63,846 bases of DNA from Damh-18 sp964390945 (GCA_964390945.1 CAYMIV010000005.1:1-63846), one strand, 5' to 3'. Positions 14,814 through 24,002 are shown, counted from the stretch's first letter. A program made the numbers and translations. Notes: a model not told the origin generated them from the letters alone.

Positions 14814-16013
14814 TCACTTCAGTGTCTTCCAAATCAGTTGATCTTCCTGGCCGTCTATTTTGAAGAGTGCAATGCCCGCGAGTTCGTACTCTTTCGCCAA
14901 ATCCACTTTTTGGAGTATCGCTTCAGCATCCGAGTACCATGCAATATTCACCACGACTTCCTGCCCGGTCTTGTTTGCATACGCGAGTGCACGAGCGGAA
15001 ATCCAGTGACCCTTCGGAATTCCTTTCGTAATTTTGGACGAAGTTGGGAGTTTCACCTTTGAATCCTTGGGAAGGTACGTGAAGCTCATCTCTCCCGCCT
15101 TGTTGCGTGTCGGCGTTACATTGTAGTCATCGGCAAGCTCAAGTATGCCCGGCACATTGAGCGCGCCGATCTTCGAGTAGTACTTGAACCAGTCGGGAGC
15201 AACCGTAATCGCATAATGGTGGCCATAGGTCGGGATGCCGAGGTGGATTTTCTCATTTGGAATATCTTTGAGCGCAAATTCAACCACCTTTCGTACCCAA
15301 TCGACATCTGCAACAGGCATGTACGGCTGACCATTCTTCGATTTATTGAGGAGGAGATCGGCGCGCTGTTGGTCGTATGCCATGATGTTCACCCGGTCGC
15401 ACCACTTCGCGATTTCTTTGTAGTCATTCGCATATTGAATCGTTGCGGGAACTTCCTTGTACAAGGACTCGGGCGGCGTGCGCGCCTCAATAGTACACGA
15501 GAGGGCTCTCGTACCGAGTTTCGCCTTGAGTTCCTTGAGAAAGAGCGAATAGTAATTTATTGTTTCCGACTTTTTGCCTTCGTAATCGATATCAACGCCA
15601 TCATACTTCCCCTTCTCTATTATTTTCATAATGGCAGTGATGTGCTGTGCGCGCGTCGTCTCTGAACTCAACACCGCGTGCGCACTCGCACCGTCGCTCC
15701 ACATAAGTGTCGGGATAACAGGAACATCCTTGCTTCTCGCAAGTTTGATGAATGATTGCCACTGCTTTTCCTCAAGTCCCGCGAGGTCTTTGATGCTCCC
15801 GTCAGATTGCACCGAAAACGCAAACGGATACACCGCATCGATTTGCTTTAGGTGCTTTTTAGCATCTTTGATGCTTTCGCTATCGCGCCAATACGGCATC
15901 CAGCCCGAAACCTGAAGTTCATACGACGATTTTGCAAACGCTGACGTCGGGACGAATACCGCAGATAGTGCAGTAATCAAACCCAATGCAAAAAACTTTT
16001 TCATAGACATCAT
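14814..16013 (-). CDS. Secreted GH18-family glycosidase-like protein
   Basis: 399 residues from the MMSMKK start. A signal peptide is clear (KKFFALGLITALSAVF, then a small-residue site around TSAFA-K at 24-28). The mature part is a GH18 barrel with the catalytic signature D138-G-V-D141-I-D143-Y-E145, followed by NIMAYDQQ and YGHHYAI. These match chitinase-like and spore-germination (YaaH/YvbX) proteins that hydrolyse N-acetylglucosamine polymers. No LysM or carbohydrate module is present. The upstream in-frame extension to 16085 is rejected because it puts 24 polar residues before the signal peptide. It would act at the cell surface or be released. It is monocistronic. Confidence 0.88.
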   Translation of the reverse strand: MMSMKKFFALGLITALSAVFVPTSAFAKSSYELQVSGWMPYWRDSESIKDAKKHLKQIDAVYPFAFSVQSDGSIKDLAGLEEKQWQSFIKLARSKDVPVIPTLMWSDGASAHAVLSSETTRAQHITAIMKIIEKGKYDGVDIDYEGKKSETINYYSLFLKELKAKLGTRALSCTIEARTPPESLYKEVPATIQYANDYKEIAKWCDRVNIMAYDQQRADLLLNKSKNGQPYMPVADVDWVRKVVEFALKDIPNEKIHLGIPTYGHHYAITVAPDWFKYYSKIGALNVPGILELADDYNVTPTRNKAGEMSFTYLPKDSKVKLPTSSKITKGIPKGHWISARALAYANKTGQEVVVNIAWYSDAEAILQKVDLAKEYELAGIALFKIDGQEDQLIWKTLK

Positions 16014-16078
16014 CTTACCGTATGGATGACGACGGTGCGAATAAAACCTTTCAAAATCAAAAGAGAACGTGAAGTGGT

Positions 16079-16106
16079 TTGACAATGTAAAAAAAATATG
16101 TACAAT
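16079..16106 (+). promoter_or_regulatory. Strong sigma-70-type promoter
   Basis: TTGACA (16079-16084) and TACAAT (16101-16106) are 16 bases apart, 51 bases before the ATG of the 113-residue gene. This is the best promoter match in the window. Confidence 0.8.
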
Positions 16107-16157
16107 TGGACTCGGTTTGTTCCCACCTATTCTAGGATTTCAAAGGGAGAAAATGTA

Positions 16158-16499
16158 ATGGTTTCAACGCAAAAAGTCGGGCACGACACCACCATGCGCA
16201 GGCTGAAGAAGAGCCAGAACCACCTCGCAATGACACTCCTTCCCCGACTGAAAACCTTCGTCAACCCATGGGCGTACTCGGTCGAGTGGCTCGGAGTAAC
16301 GTGGTTAGTCCACCACGACAGAATCGACGTCATGTTCCACCCGAAATTCGGCGAGCATCTCGCAGAGGAGCACATTGCTTTCATTCGCGCCAACATGGAC
16401 GCGGTGCGACAATCGCTCGCAAACTGCAGAGTGAAACGTGGGAGAATATCGGGCGGAAAGAAGATGGAAGACGACTGCTGGATGTTCATACCGAAGTAG
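16158..16499 (+). CDS. Hypothetical protein (113 aa)
   Basis: I do not recognise this protein. It is 113 residues, basic at the N-terminus, with a mixed region containing aromatic and His residues (VEWLGVTWLVHHDRIDVMFHPKF) and a Lys/Arg-rich stretch near the end (CRVKRGRISGGKKMEDDC). No membrane span or signal is seen. The start at 16158 is supported by AAAGGGAG about 9 bases upstream. It has a consensus promoter in front and a terminator 14 bases behind, so it is a real, well-expressed single gene. Confidence 0.75.
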   Translation: MVSTQKVGHDTTMRRLKKSQNHLAMTLLPRLKTFVNPWAYSVEWLGVTWLVHHDRIDVMFHPKFGEHLAEEHIAFIRANMDAVRQSLANCRVKRGRISGGKKMEDDCWMFIPK

Positions 16500-16513
16500 A
16501 GACAAAGCCACGC

Positions 16514-16542
16514 GCCCGCGCACACTGCGCGGGCGATTTTTT
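16514..16542 (+). terminator. Intrinsic terminator
   Basis: Stem GCCCGCGCA (16514-16522) with 16526-16534 around CAC, then GA and six T. Confidence 0.9.
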
Positions 16543-16845
16543 GTGATTATAAAAGTTTGTGATTTATAAAAGGCATCCTTGCCCTAACAGCAAACATCAT
16601 TGTGTTTCTCTCAACGCACATTACCTTTATCGTCTACGGTCGTGGACATTAAAAGTAATGTGGGGAGGATAGTATGTTATATATGTGGTGTGTTTGGTCG
16701 TCGATTGATGCTGTGGTTATTGAGTGACATGCTTTTGTATACACTTATCAGTATCGCAAGTTCAGGACAGAAGTCTATGTGGACATCCAACGTCTTCACG
16801 TTTGCATAATTGGGGCAAGATGTGGTTTTGTTGAAGGATAATTTA
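16543..16845. other. Non-coding region before truB
   Basis: About 300 bases with no firm gene. A short frame at 16674-16727 (17 residues, Trp/Cys-containing) has GGGGAGG 5 bases before its ATG and could be a leader peptide, but nothing links it to truB. A CATAAT box at 16805-16810 has no good -35 at normal spacing. Confidence 0.35.
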
Positions 16846-17661
16846 ATGCCCATGAGACCATTTGGGACAATCGAAAAATACGTCGGTGAAACGCCGCTTG
16901 AAGCAACGGAACGGTTTCGTCGTGAGCGCGGCATCGATGCGAACGTTCCCCTTGCCTACGCGGGTCGGCTCGATCCGATGGCGTCCGGAAAGCTCCTCAT
17001 ACTTATCGGTGAAGAGTGCAAACGCCAGGAACAGTATCATGGGCTCGATAAGGAATATGTTGTCGAGATTCTTTTTGGTATCTCGTCAGATACGGGCGAC
17101 GTGCTCGGAATTACAAAGCCGGGTAAAACCCGAAATTTAACAACGACCGAACTTGCGGGCGTGTTGCAAAATATCGTTGGCGATATTGAACTTCCCTACC
17201 CGCACTTTTCATCAAAAACAATCAAAGGAAAACCGCTCCATGTCTGGACGCTCGAAAAGAAACTCCACGAGATTGAAATTCCCGTGAAGCGGTCGCGCGT
17301 CTATGCACTTTCACTTCGAGGTCTGCGCGAGACGACCCTCCAGGACGTCGAGCGCTACGCACGCGAGAAAATCGAAACGGTGACTGAGGTGACCGAGGAG
17401 TCAAAAGCACTCGGACGGGATTTCAGACGTACCGATGTGCGCGCCTCGTGGGACTCCGTTGGCGCGCTCCCACCTGACACCCGCTTCTCCATAGCAACAT
17501 TAACCTGCATCGCATCTTCCGGCACATACATGCGCTCCCTCGCCGAGCACATTGCAAAAAAACTCGACACTTGTGCACTTGCCTATTCCATTCACCGCAC
17601 AAAAATTGGAAAATACTTCCCCATCACGACAAAATTCGGCGTGTGGTATAGAAAATACTAG
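16846..17661 (+). CDS. truB: tRNA pseudouridine(55) synthase TruB
   Basis: 271 residues. The catalytic motif YAGRLDPMASGKLLI (Asp in GRLDP) is in the N-terminal third, preceded by the KPxG-like region (FGTIEKYVGETPLEA) that is more divergent than usual. YPHFSSKTIKGKPLHVW matches the conserved substrate-binding segment, and SSGTYMRSLAEHIAKKL the third conserved block. The C-terminal PUA domain of longer TruB proteins is absent. It makes pseudouridine at position 55 in the T-loop of tRNAs. AAGGA is 7 bases before the ATG at 16846; the frame is open further to a TTG at 16810. Confidence 0.9.
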   Translation: MPMRPFGTIEKYVGETPLEATERFRRERGIDANVPLAYAGRLDPMASGKLLILIGEECKRQEQYHGLDKEYVVEILFGISSDTGDVLGITKPGKTRNLTTTELAGVLQNIVGDIELPYPHFSSKTIKGKPLHVWTLEKKLHEIEIPVKRSRVYALSLRGLRETTLQDVERYAREKIETVTEVTEESKALGRDFRRTDVRASWDSVGALPPDTRFSIATLTCIASSGTYMRSLAEHIAKKLDTCALAYSIHRTKIGKYFPITTKFGVWYRKY

Positions 17662-17667
17662 AGTAAG

Positions 17668-19632
17668 TTATTTAAACGACGCCAACTTTTTCAAGTATTC
17701 GTCAACCGTAATCACATACTCCGCATGACTCCACACCAAGGGTGCTGTCGAGAGATGGGCGCCGGTAAACGGATGAATCTGTTCCGGAAGCACTCCGCTT
17801 TTTGTCGCCCTGTCGTACACCCACCGGAGTATTTCATGCGCCTTCGTTAAATCTTTTTTCTGTTTCGCACTCATGATGTAGTATCGCGCAACCCACAACG
17901 TGGTGATGCACCAGGCATTGGGTGGCGCGTCATGTCCTGTTTTATAGTAGCGATCGCCTTCATAGCGCATGTATCCGCCGAACGATGTTGGGACTTTGAG
18001 TTTTTCTGACATAACTTTAAAAGCGGTCTCAATACGCTTATCCCACGGTTCAAGGACACCGAACATGAGGATTCCAAAAAAACTGCTCATATCGGCAGTC
18101 TTATCATAGACGAGCCCGCTCCGTTCGTGGCGCACCAGTTTCACAAACATTCCCGTTGAAACATCATAGAGATGCGTGAGTATCGCCTTCTTCATGAGTT
18201 CGGCGCGATCACGATACCGTTGCGCATTCTCGCGTTTTCCGAGAATTGCTGAAAGTTCCGCCGCCGCATTCAGCGCCCCATATACGGAGGCGGCAGTGTA
18301 TGTCGAGGAACCGTATTTTTCTTCCCATAGGTCATACGAATCAACGGGAAGTCCCGTCTCAACCTCGATGTATCTGCACATGAAATCTGCCGCCGGCTCA
18401 ATGAACGGATTATAGAGCGACTCAATGAGCTCAAGGTCCTTCGCATAGGTATAGTGAGCAGCAAGCATAGCAATGACGGTTGCAGTTTCGTCTTCCTGAA
18501 TCGGCAGTTTGTACACACCATTCTGAATCCAGGGATGCCAGGAACTTCCAAGCACGCCGTCAACGCGATATTTGTGCATGAGATATCCATCGGGTTCCAT
18601 CCGTTCAGAAATGTATGTGAAAAATCGTTGCGTCACATCGATATGCCCGGCTCTATCGAGCGCATTCGCGGTTATCGCAGCATCACGAGGCCACACATAA
18701 CTGTACGTGTCTCTGCCCTGATTCAACATTTCTGAATCAGAGGAAGCAATGATGCCGCCGCGGTTGTCGGTGTGCACGCGAATAATGGCGAGCGACCGTT
18801 TGTAGAGTTGCTGGAGATGCCTTTCAAGACATGAGAGATCGCGCGGTTCTTTTTCTGTCCACGCGCGCCAGTAGCGTTCGGTTGATTCAATGATGCGCTC
18901 GGGTGTTTCACCTTGAACGTACTCGTGCATCGCGTGTGTTTCATTGATGTCTTTCCCTGCCGCTATCCAATAGTACGCATCGGTACTTTCTTTTTCATTT
19001 GCCTCGAATGTAAGACCGATGACCGAATCGACGGAACCGTGCTCGATTGGATTCCGCGACAAAATGCCGTCTTCGGCATCGGTGTAGGTTCCCCTTTTCC
19101 CCTCAATATCAAAAAGACCGACGCTATAGTCGGTGAATCCGGCACTTTGAATCATCGCATAGATCAAAAACGCATCGTGACCTTTGTAGTGTACGATGGC
19201 ACGAACACGCGGATCGTAGTACGCAGTGTCTCCTCTCCGTGACTCTGAAATACGAAACTCTTGCCCAAAAAAGATTTTTATCTGGCGGCGAGCATCGCGA
19301 TCATTGGTAATTTTGATTTTTCGTATAAAAATATTCTTCTCATTGTGGACAGCGTCGATGATGTGGAGCGAAACGCCGAGGTGTGCGTTTTGTGCGTGAA
19401 TATCGCTCGTCCCGGAAAACTCCGTGTAACTGATATCAACGGACCACGTCGGATCGGAAAGCCATGCGAGACTGCCGTCGACCCACACGCCGACTCGGTG
19501 CACATACGAGCCGCTCGCTCCGCTCACTTGGTTTGAGTGGCCTACGTAGGGAAAATAAAAATCACGAACTTGTCCTCGATGATCGAGTCCAACAAGAAGG
19601 TTGCCATTCCCAATGGTTATCGCGCGGGACAT
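17668..19632 (-). CDS. Glycoside hydrolase family 15 (glucoamylase / trehalase-type)
   Basis: 654 residues. The N-terminal beta-sandwich begins ITIGNGNLLVGLDHRGQVRD, usual for prokaryotic GH15. The (alpha/alpha)6 barrel follows, with TYSYVWPRDAAI at 309-320, the general acid in DLWEEKYG (434-441) and the general base in LPEQ (615-618). No signal peptide is seen, so it acts in the cytoplasm and removes glucose from alpha-glucans, or splits trehalose. It is the last gene of a minus-strand run with the DUF5752-like, GH57 and GT4 genes, and is convergent with truB. Confidence 0.93.
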   Translation of the reverse strand: MSRAITIGNGNLLVGLDHRGQVRDFYFPYVGHSNQVSGASGSYVHRVGVWVDGSLAWLSDPTWSVDISYTEFSGTSDIHAQNAHLGVSLHIIDAVHNEKNIFIRKIKITNDRDARRQIKIFFGQEFRISESRRGDTAYYDPRVRAIVHYKGHDAFLIYAMIQSAGFTDYSVGLFDIEGKRGTYTDAEDGILSRNPIEHGSVDSVIGLTFEANEKESTDAYYWIAAGKDINETHAMHEYVQGETPERIIESTERYWRAWTEKEPRDLSCLERHLQQLYKRSLAIIRVHTDNRGGIIASSDSEMLNQGRDTYSYVWPRDAAITANALDRAGHIDVTQRFFTYISERMEPDGYLMHKYRVDGVLGSSWHPWIQNGVYKLPIQEDETATVIAMLAAHYTYAKDLELIESLYNPFIEPAADFMCRYIEVETGLPVDSYDLWEEKYGSSTYTAASVYGALNAAAELSAILGKRENAQRYRDRAELMKKAILTHLYDVSTGMFVKLVRHERSGLVYDKTADMSSFFGILMFGVLEPWDKRIETAFKVMSEKLKVPTSFGGYMRYEGDRYYKTGHDAPPNAWCITTLWVARYYIMSAKQKKDLTKAHEILRWVYDRATKSGVLPEQIHPFTGAHLSTAPLVWSHAEYVITVDEYLKKLASFK

Positions 19633-19641
19633 GGCACGGGA

Positions 19642-19983
19642 TTATATGTCGTAAATGCGAAGCCTGCTCACCACTACCGTGCGCGCGGTGTTCGACTTTT
19701 TTGACTTCCTGAATTCAACAGCAAGTTCTCTGTCGCCAAGCACATGCTCAATCCAATCTGCAAAGTCGTTCTTTTGCTTGTTCACGTGGTGCGCGAACAC
19801 ATCCGCAGACATGGTCTTGAGTGCATCCCGAAGCTCAACGAGATTCGCAAGGATGCTGCCATCCGTTGTCCAGAAACACTGCTCGCCTTTCGCAGTTGCA
19901 AGCACGCGCTTGCCCTTCCCTTTTGTTCCCTTTTTTGGGGTGGCTTTCGCCGCCTTTGTACCTCCCGTCTTCTTTGTTGCCAT
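19642..19983 (-). CDS. DUF5752-like small protein
   Basis: 113 residues. The first 26 are Lys/Thr/Gly-rich. The rest matches my memory of the DUF5752 pattern: QCFWTTDGSILANLVELRDAL, then a helix ending FAHHVNKQKNDFADWIEHVL and GDRELA. The family has no known activity but lies next to GH57 and GT4 genes in candidate-phyla genomes, as it does here. It sits 10 bases from GH15 and 22 from GH57 in one transcript, so a role in glucan metabolism, for example as a scaffold, is likely but unproven. Confidence 0.75.
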   Translation of the reverse strand: MATKKTGGTKAAKATPKKGTKGKGKRVLATAKGEQCFWTTDGSILANLVELRDALKTMSADVFAHHVNKQKNDFADWIEHVLGDRELAVEFRKSKKSNTARTVVVSRLRIYDI

Positions 19984-20004
19984 AAGAACTAAATGAACTA
20001 ACTA

Positions 20005-21348
20005 CTACCTACCATTCTGTCGCACAAACCTTCGTGCGACACCGCTCATAAAACGCACCAGTTCGATGAGTTTGCGCGCCCACGCACGCAGCCGCGTCCA
20101 CACTCGCGACCAGAAGCCGACACGAACCTGTGCAGACACCTCTTTCCTCCGCAATACTTCCGTCACTCTTAATTGTAAATCACTCAAGGCATTCATGAAA
20201 GCGATATACGCATCATATGGGGATTCGTACGGACTGAAGTACGCATGGACATCGCCGTCATTGAACCACTTCGTGCACATGTAGTAGAAATGATCGGAAG
20301 TTTGAAGTTTTCTCCACGTGCTTATGATGTCGGGACTTCCTGTTCGCAACACATCTTGCTCCATGCGGTATATTGCGGCGATAGCGTCCTTCTGGATATC
20401 GTTTCCGACCCAGGCGGTGAGATCCCGATCGGTATCGGCCCAGGTGAGTATGTGCGGCACGTCTATCTCGCCGACCGCGGGATATGACTCGATTGTTTCC
20501 GAAGGCGTCTTAAAGTTCGTGTCCCCGTGGCGAAGAAGCATTGTCGGGAGCGCTCGAAGGAAATTGAAGATACCCGTATCTTCCCATTGATGTTCGCCGA
20601 ACGTCTCAAAGTCCATGAAGAGATTGATGGTATGTCCGTCGCCGTGATGCGCGTGCACCCAGTGCGAAAACTTTTCTGCAGTGAGCGGCCAACTTTCCCA
20701 CCCGCGATTTCCGAAACGGAACGCGATGTCATCGGAAAGTTTGTAGTTTTTGAGGAGTACTTTTATCTTCGAGCATCCCTTCGGATGGTACACGTAGTTT
20801 GGGCTTCGCCATCCGAGAACAGGGTCCCATCCTTCCGCCATGATGCCTGCGTATCCGTTTTCCTCGCACCACTTCGCGAGATCGTTCGTGTATGAAAGTT
20901 CCGTGTTGCGAAAAACCTTTGGGGTAACTCCAAAGAGTTCAACGATCTTTTTCTGGTGCATGGCGACCTGCTGCTCAAATTCGGGACGAGAGTAGAAAAA
21001 CGCGAGCGAGTGGTAGTAGGTGTCCGCAAGAATTTCAACACGCCCGCTCTTCACCACACCTTGAAATGCTTCGAGCACCTCCGGCGCGTATGACTCAAAC
21101 TGATCGAGTACCGTGCCGGAAAACGAGAGAGCGAAACGAAACTCCGGATGAGTATCAAGAAGTTCTCCGAGCACCTTCGTCGCGGGCAGATAGGACTTTT
21201 CCGCAACCTTGCGAAGAACTTTCGCATTATTCAAATCGGTATGGTCGCTTGCGTTGAAATACTCGCTGTCATTCCCGATATCAAAGACACGATACCGTTT
21301 AATGCGGTGCGGTTGGTGCACGTGGAAATACGGGCAGACAGTCAACAT
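20005..21348 (-). CDS. Glycoside hydrolase family 57
   Basis: 447 residues of the GH57 barrel. HVHQPHR (9-15) is the hallmark first motif. The nucleophile is Glu150 in FRNTELSY, the acid/base is Asp246 in FMDFETFGEHQW. A C-terminal helical segment follows the barrel. The family includes 4-alpha-glucanotransferases, amylopullulanases and branching enzymes; this length fits alpha-amylase or transferase types. It has no signal peptide. It lies 10 bases downstream of the GT4 stop, so it is co-transcribed. Confidence 0.92.
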   Translation of the reverse strand: MLTVCPYFHVHQPHRIKRYRVFDIGNDSEYFNASDHTDLNNAKVLRKVAEKSYLPATKVLGELLDTHPEFRFALSFSGTVLDQFESYAPEVLEAFQGVVKSGRVEILADTYYHSLAFFYSRPEFEQQVAMHQKKIVELFGVTPKVFRNTELSYTNDLAKWCEENGYAGIMAEGWDPVLGWRSPNYVYHPKGCSKIKVLLKNYKLSDDIAFRFGNRGWESWPLTAEKFSHWVHAHHGDGHTINLFMDFETFGEHQWEDTGIFNFLRALPTMLLRHGDTNFKTPSETIESYPAVGEIDVPHILTWADTDRDLTAWVGNDIQKDAIAAIYRMEQDVLRTGSPDIISTWRKLQTSDHFYYMCTKWFNDGDVHAYFSPYESPYDAYIAFMNALSDLQLRVTEVLRRKEVSAQVRVGFWSRVWTRLRAWARKLIELVRFMSGVARRFVRQNGR

Positions 21349-21357
21349 GGCATCATT

Positions 21358-22575
21358 CTACCTTCCCCGACGTATCCAATCCAGTAATGAGTGGTAGAGG
21401 TGGATGACTTTTTCAGCGGCACGGTGCCAGGTGAGGCGGAGAACTTCTTTTTTACCTTCTTCGACAAGTTGTTTATTCATGACCCGATAACGAAGAGCGG
21501 CGACTATCTTGTTCGTCATTTCATCGATGTCCCAGAAATCGACCTTGAGCGCATGAGTCAGGACTTCGGCGACACCGGATTGTTTCGAAATGAGCACCGG
21601 TGTACCGTGCTGAATTGCCTCAAGCGGGACGAGTCCGAACGGTTCTGAAACGGACGGCATGACGAGAAGATCGGCCGCCTGATACATCCGGTCGCGTTTC
21701 GTATCCCACAAAGCCCCGGCAAAAATAACGTTGTTTGAGAGACCGAGTTCGCCCACGAGGTGCATGATCTGGTGCTCCATATCACCCCAGCCGGAAATGA
21801 CGAATACTACATTCGGGTCTATGTCGACCACCTTGCGAGCGGCGCGAACAAAATAATCAACGCCTTTTTGGATAGTGATGCGTCCGTTGTAAAACACGAT
21901 CTTTTTTCCCTGCGCTTTAAGTTCTGAAAGAACCGGAGGAAGAGGCGGCGGTTCTTGAGGTTTAATGCCGTTATGAACGACAGTTACTTTCTCCGGAGGC
22001 ACGCCGTACTTTTGTTCAACAATTCCCTTCGTGTAATTACTGATTGCAACGATTGAGTCCGCGGTGTGGAATGCGTGACGCTCGAGCGCATATATTTCCG
22101 GGTCTACATTGTCGCCGGCTGCCTGATCAAACGAAGTGGCGTGCACATGGAGAACCAGAGGCTTCCCAGTCGCGAATTTCGCCGCAACTCCCGCAAGATA
22201 CGAAGTCCAGTCGTGCGCATGAATGATGTCGAAGTGTTCACGGAGCGCGATGTTCTTTGCGGCGTCCGCATACCGATACACCTCTTCTATTACTTTGTGT
22301 GAGAAGCGTAGGCGCCTGCCGCCCGGCGTGAAGTATTCGAAAAACGAGTGCGCGTGCGCATAGGGGAGAAGCGGCGAGTCAATGACATAGGATGATGCTG
22401 GAGTTTGATTTGCAAAAACAAATTTGATGTTTCCAACAGTCGGCTGTTCGCGCGGCAACACAAAAACAATCTCAACGCCCGTTGCTATGAGTTCTTCGGT
22501 GAGGCCGTGGCACGCAACTCCAAGACCCCCGTTCTTCATGGGTGGATAATCCCAACCGAACGTCAGTATACGCAT
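21358..22575 (-). CDS. Glycosyltransferase family 4 (glycogen-synthase-like)
   Basis: 405 residues from MRILTFGWDYPP, the usual start of this group. The N-terminal Rossmann domain has GGLGVACHGL (donor and acceptor glycines). The C-terminal donor domain has the E-x7-E motif in SEPFGLVPLEAIQHGTPVL. Binding residues for a nucleotide sugar are consistent with GT4/GT5-like archaeal glycogen synthases. The longer in-frame start at 22620 adds 15 unrelated residues and is rejected. It is first in the GT4-GH57-DUF5752-GH15 run. Confidence 0.9.
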   Translation of the reverse strand: MRILTFGWDYPPMKNGGLGVACHGLTEELIATGVEIVFVLPREQPTVGNIKFVFANQTPASSYVIDSPLLPYAHAHSFFEYFTPGGRRLRFSHKVIEEVYRYADAAKNIALREHFDIIHAHDWTSYLAGVAAKFATGKPLVLHVHATSFDQAAGDNVDPEIYALERHAFHTADSIVAISNYTKGIVEQKYGVPPEKVTVVHNGIKPQEPPPLPPVLSELKAQGKKIVFYNGRITIQKGVDYFVRAARKVVDIDPNVVFVISGWGDMEHQIMHLVGELGLSNNVIFAGALWDTKRDRMYQAADLLVMPSVSEPFGLVPLEAIQHGTPVLISKQSGVAEVLTHALKVDFWDIDEMTNKIVAALRYRVMNKQLVEEGKKEVLRLTWHRAAEKVIHLYHSLLDWIRRGR

Positions 22576-22682
22576 TGTATAAAAATCTTTCTTTTGAGCC
22601 GTATTTCCGTTAGCGGACACAGCTCAAGACTATGGTATCACGGACAGGTGTTCGTAGCCGAAGAAATCAACATATTTTTACT

Positions 22683-22708
22683 AACGCATAGACGACCATC
22701 TATGCGTT
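22683..22708. repeat. 10-bp inverted repeat before rpmG
   Basis: AACGCATAGA (22683-22692) and its exact reverse complement (22699-22708) flank CGACCA. There is no T-run on either strand. It lies 27 bases upstream of the rpmG -35 and could be an operator for rpmG or for the divergent GT4 run. Confidence 0.45.
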
Positions 22709-22734
22709 GTGGGGTGCTGGGAAAATTCGACCCG

Positions 22735-22763
22735 TTGACCGAACTCAAATTACCTGGTAGGAT
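22735..22763 (+). promoter_or_regulatory. rpmG promoter
   Basis: TTGACC (22735-22740) and TAGGAT (22758-22763) are 17 bases apart. Transcription should begin near 22770, giving a leader of only about 3 bases before the rpmG ATG. Confidence 0.7.
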
Positions 22764-22772
22764 GCCCCCACT

Positions 22773-22946
22773 ATGTCACAGGATAAACTCATAAAACTTG
22801 TTTCCCAGGGCGATTCCAAAGGAGTCGGAAAGGGTCATGTGTATTACACGAGAAAAAACAAGAAGAAGCTAGCGGACAAGAAATTCGAATTTAAAAAATT
22901 CAATCCGATAGCACAGAAGCACACTGTCTACAAGGAAAAGAAGTAG
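22773..22946 (+). CDS. rpmG: 50S ribosomal protein L33
   Basis: 57 residues, a length typical of L33. The match is to the KHTVYKEKK C-terminal signature and the YYTRKNKKK core, with the FKKFNPIAQ segment between. It has no cysteine, so it is the zinc-free form. It carries about 12 extra N-terminal residues compared with the shortest L33 proteins. It is monocistronic with its own promoter and terminator, and its mRNA is nearly leaderless. Confidence 0.85.
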   Translation: MSQDKLIKLVSQGDSKGVGKGHVYYTRKNKKKLADKKFEFKKFNPIAQKHTVYKEKK

Positions 22947-22950
22947 CACG

Positions 22951-22977
22951 AAAAAATCCGCCCAAGGCGGATTTTTT
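22951..22977 (+). terminator. Bidirectional terminator between rpmG and aldolase
   Basis: ATCCGCC (22956-22962) pairs with 22966-22972 around CAA, with six A and six T flanks. It serves both converging genes. Confidence 0.9.
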
Positions 22978-22982
22978 CGTGT

Positions 22983-24002
22983 CTATACCTTTTCGTTATT
23001 GGGGTCATACTTGCCCTGCTGTGCAAGGGCATTGATTTTACAGTAATAGAGGAGCGCTTTCTGGGCGGCGGGTATATTTTCCATTTTCCCCTGCCACGCA
23101 ACGAGGAAAGGTTCTTCAATGGCACGCGAATATGAAAATGTGATAGGCCAGGGTTGAACGCCGTACTTCGCAATTGCTTGAAGGTTTTCAGTTGCGCGCT
23201 TTGGTGTTTGCCCGCCTGAAAGAAATACGATTCCGCCGACTTCCTCCGGTACGGAAAGATGGAACGTTCGAAGGGTCGCGTCAGCGACCTCAATCGGTTT
23301 CGACGGGGGGGTCACCGCATCGCCAGCAAGAACCATACTCGACTTGAGAATCGTACCCTTTAAGTCGACTTGATATTTCTTGAGGGTTGCAAAGAGCACT
23401 TGCAGTGTCTTGGTCGTCACCTCTTCGGCGCGGCGAATGGTGTGATTACCTGTAAAAATAACTTCCGGCTCAACAATCGGTACCATGCCAGCTTCTTGCG
23501 CATAGAGCGCATATTGCGCGAAGATAGTTGCGTTGAGTTCAATGCATTCAGGTGTCGGAATATGTTCGCCGATGGTGATGACTGCGCGCCATTTCGTAAA
23601 TCGTGCGCCGAGTTTAAAATATTCCGCAAGCCGTTCGGGAAGGTTGTCGAGACCCTGCGTAACCACTTCCCCGTCAAAGTGCGGAAGCGCCGTGGTACCC
23701 ATGTCAACCTTGATGCCGGGCACAATGCCCCGCGCCGCGAGCACGTCGGTAAACGGCACGCCCTGGTCGGTCGCCTCTTTGAGTGTTGACTCAAAGAGAA
23801 TGATGCCCGAAAGGTATTCTTCGATACCTGGTGCGGTAAACATGATTTCCCGGAAGTCTTGGCGATTGCCCGGCTGATTCGGAAGATTCGCTATCACGAG
23901 CCGCTTCCCTGCGGTCGCATCGCTTTCGTCCGCGGCAAGAAGTCCTTTGCCGGGCTGCATGAGCGATTTCACTATCGCATAGAGATTATTGTTGTCACGC
24001 AT
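22983..24002 (-). CDS. Fructose-bisphosphate aldolase, class I
   Basis: 339 residues, aldolase class I of the eukaryote-like family. Conserved blocks include GKGLLAADESDATAGKR at the start, the phosphate-binding ILFESTLKEATDQG, WRAVI, EPEVIF, the Schiff-base lysine in GTILKSSMVL, and GGIVFLSGGQTPKRATENL. It cleaves fructose-1,6-bisphosphate to glyceraldehyde-3-phosphate and dihydroxyacetone phosphate. It is a single gene near the glucan cluster, consistent with glycolysis being fed from alpha-glucan. Confidence 0.95.
   Translation of the reverse strand: MRDNNNLYAIVKSLMQPGKGLLAADESDATAGKRLVIANLPNQPGNRQDFREIMFTAPGIEEYLSGIILFESTLKEATDQGVPFTDVLAARGIVPGIKVDMGTTALPHFDGEVVTQGLDNLPERLAEYFKLGARFTKWRAVITIGEHIPTPECIELNATIFAQYALYAQEAGMVPIVEPEVIFTGNHTIRRAEEVTTKTLQVLFATLKKYQVDLKGTILKSSMVLAGDAVTPPSKPIEVADATLRTFHLSVPEEVGGIVFLSGGQTPKRATENLQAIAKYGVQPWPITFSYSRAIEEPFLVAWQGKMENIPAAQKALLYYCKINALAQQGKYDPNNEKV

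Noticed and set aside
16600..16809. 69-residue frame before truB
   Set aside because: No ribosome site and no recognisable sequence; it overlaps a better short frame only by chance.
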